From the NCBI GenBank assembly GCA_965250265.1, contig CBDFNO010000015.1, forward strand, positions 806,001 through 870,000: a DNA stretch of 64,000 nt. The letters run 5' to 3'. Source of the DNA: PRS1 sp965250265. Lineage in GTDB: Bacteria > Bacteroidota > Bacteroidia > Flavobacteriales > Flavobacteriaceae. The notes beneath the pieces are model-generated. The model searched no databases. It was not told where the DNA came from and was given only the letters and a program-made list of their open reading frames with translations. Both the position numbers and the translations under genes were made by a program. Shown here piece by piece: positions 63,507 through 64,000 of this stretch. Within the stretch, counting starts at the first letter, position 1; each line of letters starts with the position of its first letter.

Positions 63507-64000
63507 ATGAAATTTGATCACAATATAATAGTCGAAGGGAAACACAACAAACCTATTTTGGTTGATATATGTTTTATACCTAATAATTCTCCTAAATCAT
63601 TAATTATATTTTGTCATGGCTATAAAGGGTTTAAAGATTGGGGAGCATGGAAAATTATGGGAGAAGCACTTGCTAAAGCTGGTTTCTGTTTTATAAAATT
63701 CAATTTTTCTCACAATGGAGGAACGATAGAGCAGCCTATAGATTTTCCAGATTTAGAAGCTTTTGGAAATAATAATTATACAAAAGAACTAGACGATTTG
63801 AACACTGTTATTAATTGGGTTTGTGAAAACCCTGATTTAACAACAGAAGCAGATAGCAATAATATTACTTTACTAGGACACAGCAGAGGCGGTGGTATTG
63901 TTTCTATTAAAGCAGAAGAAGATTCTAGAATTAAAAATTGTATTAGTCTAGCTGGAGTGAGTGATTTTAAAGTGCGTTTTAATGAAGATTCTGGCGAATT
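63507..64000 (+). CDS. Alpha/beta hydrolase, partial (3' end beyond the window)
   Basis: 164 residues are visible from MKFDHNIIVEGKHNKPILVD, starting immediately after the AddB-like stop. The oxyanion strand is IIFCHGYKGFKDWGAW and the nucleophile elbow is LLGHSRGGGIVSIKA (Ser in GHSRGG). The acid and histidine would be downstream. It is an esterase or peptidase-like hydrolase of unknown substrate, probably co-transcribed with the AddB-like gene. Confidence 0.82.
   Translation, partial: MKFDHNIIVEGKHNKPILVDICFIPNNSPKSLIIFCHGYKGFKDWGAWKIMGEALAKAGFCFIKFNFSHNGGTIEQPIDFPDLEAFGNNNYTKELDDLNTVINWVCENPDLTTEADSNNITLLGHSRGGGIVSIKAEEDSRIKNCISLAGVSDFKVRFNEDSGE

Overview
The window is low-GC, densely packed chromosomal DNA from a member of the Bacteroidota, almost certainly family Flavobacteriaceae. 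The support is: lipoprotein signal peptides with an SC lipobox and no Shine-Dalgarno bias; TANNTTTG-type -7 boxes upstream of several genes; a type IX secretion sorting-domain remnant; a complete moxR/bat aerotolerance operon; and the acpP-fabF-rnc-IPExxxVDY-pyk cluster. Genus cannot be fixed from the sequence alone. No alignment or database search was possible, so family calls rest on motifs and general resemblance.

Layout. 1-6303: housekeeping and envelope genes (outer-membrane barrel C-terminus, TolB-like lipoprotein, M28 peptidase, dusB, LolC/E-like permease, rbfA, methylmalonyl-CoA epimerase) ending in a CAT-anticodon tRNA. 6304-16592: an accessory, visibly decaying island just downstream of that tRNA. 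It holds an IS1595-type transposase remnant, a chimeric MopE/LRR/FISUMP lipoprotein, an orphan T9SS sorting-domain remnant, a LytS/LytTR two-component pair, five 10-bp iterons next to a 16-bp copy of the tRNA 3' end (candidate att site), an acetyltransferase cut off at that site, a frameshifted zinc-peptidase-like lipoprotein, and a serine hydrolase that has lost its N-terminus.

16722-24466: lipoprotein, gpsA, atoE-like transporter, arylsulfotransferase, pheS, cvpA, beta carbonic anhydrase. 24515-33688: the aerotolerance operon, read on the minus strand as moxR, DUF58, a BatD/DUF4381-like membrane protein, batA, batB, batC, batD, batE. 33839-35778: two tandem DUF4382 lipoproteins. 35882-39808: aldo/keto reductase, an AlbA_2 (Schlafen-like) protein and an AT-rich two-gene cassette encoding a papain/C39-like cysteine peptidase and a small charged protein, the least explained functional unit here. 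39878-49353: ALDH7, isoaspartyl peptidase, dinB, CYTH protein, pyruvate kinase, RNase III and fatty acid synthesis genes. 49537-53702: purN, rnhA, a PfkB kinase and a large PurF-like enzyme.

53798-54090 carries two near-identical ~70-nt units, each with its own -7-like box, hairpin and intrinsic terminator: a tandem small-RNA candidate. From 54114 to the end are superoxide dismutase, an AddA-like helicase-nuclease and an AddB-like nuclease separated by kbl and an OmpA-family gene, and a truncated alpha/beta hydrolase. Together, AddA and AddB probably form the cell's double-strand-break end-processing nuclease.
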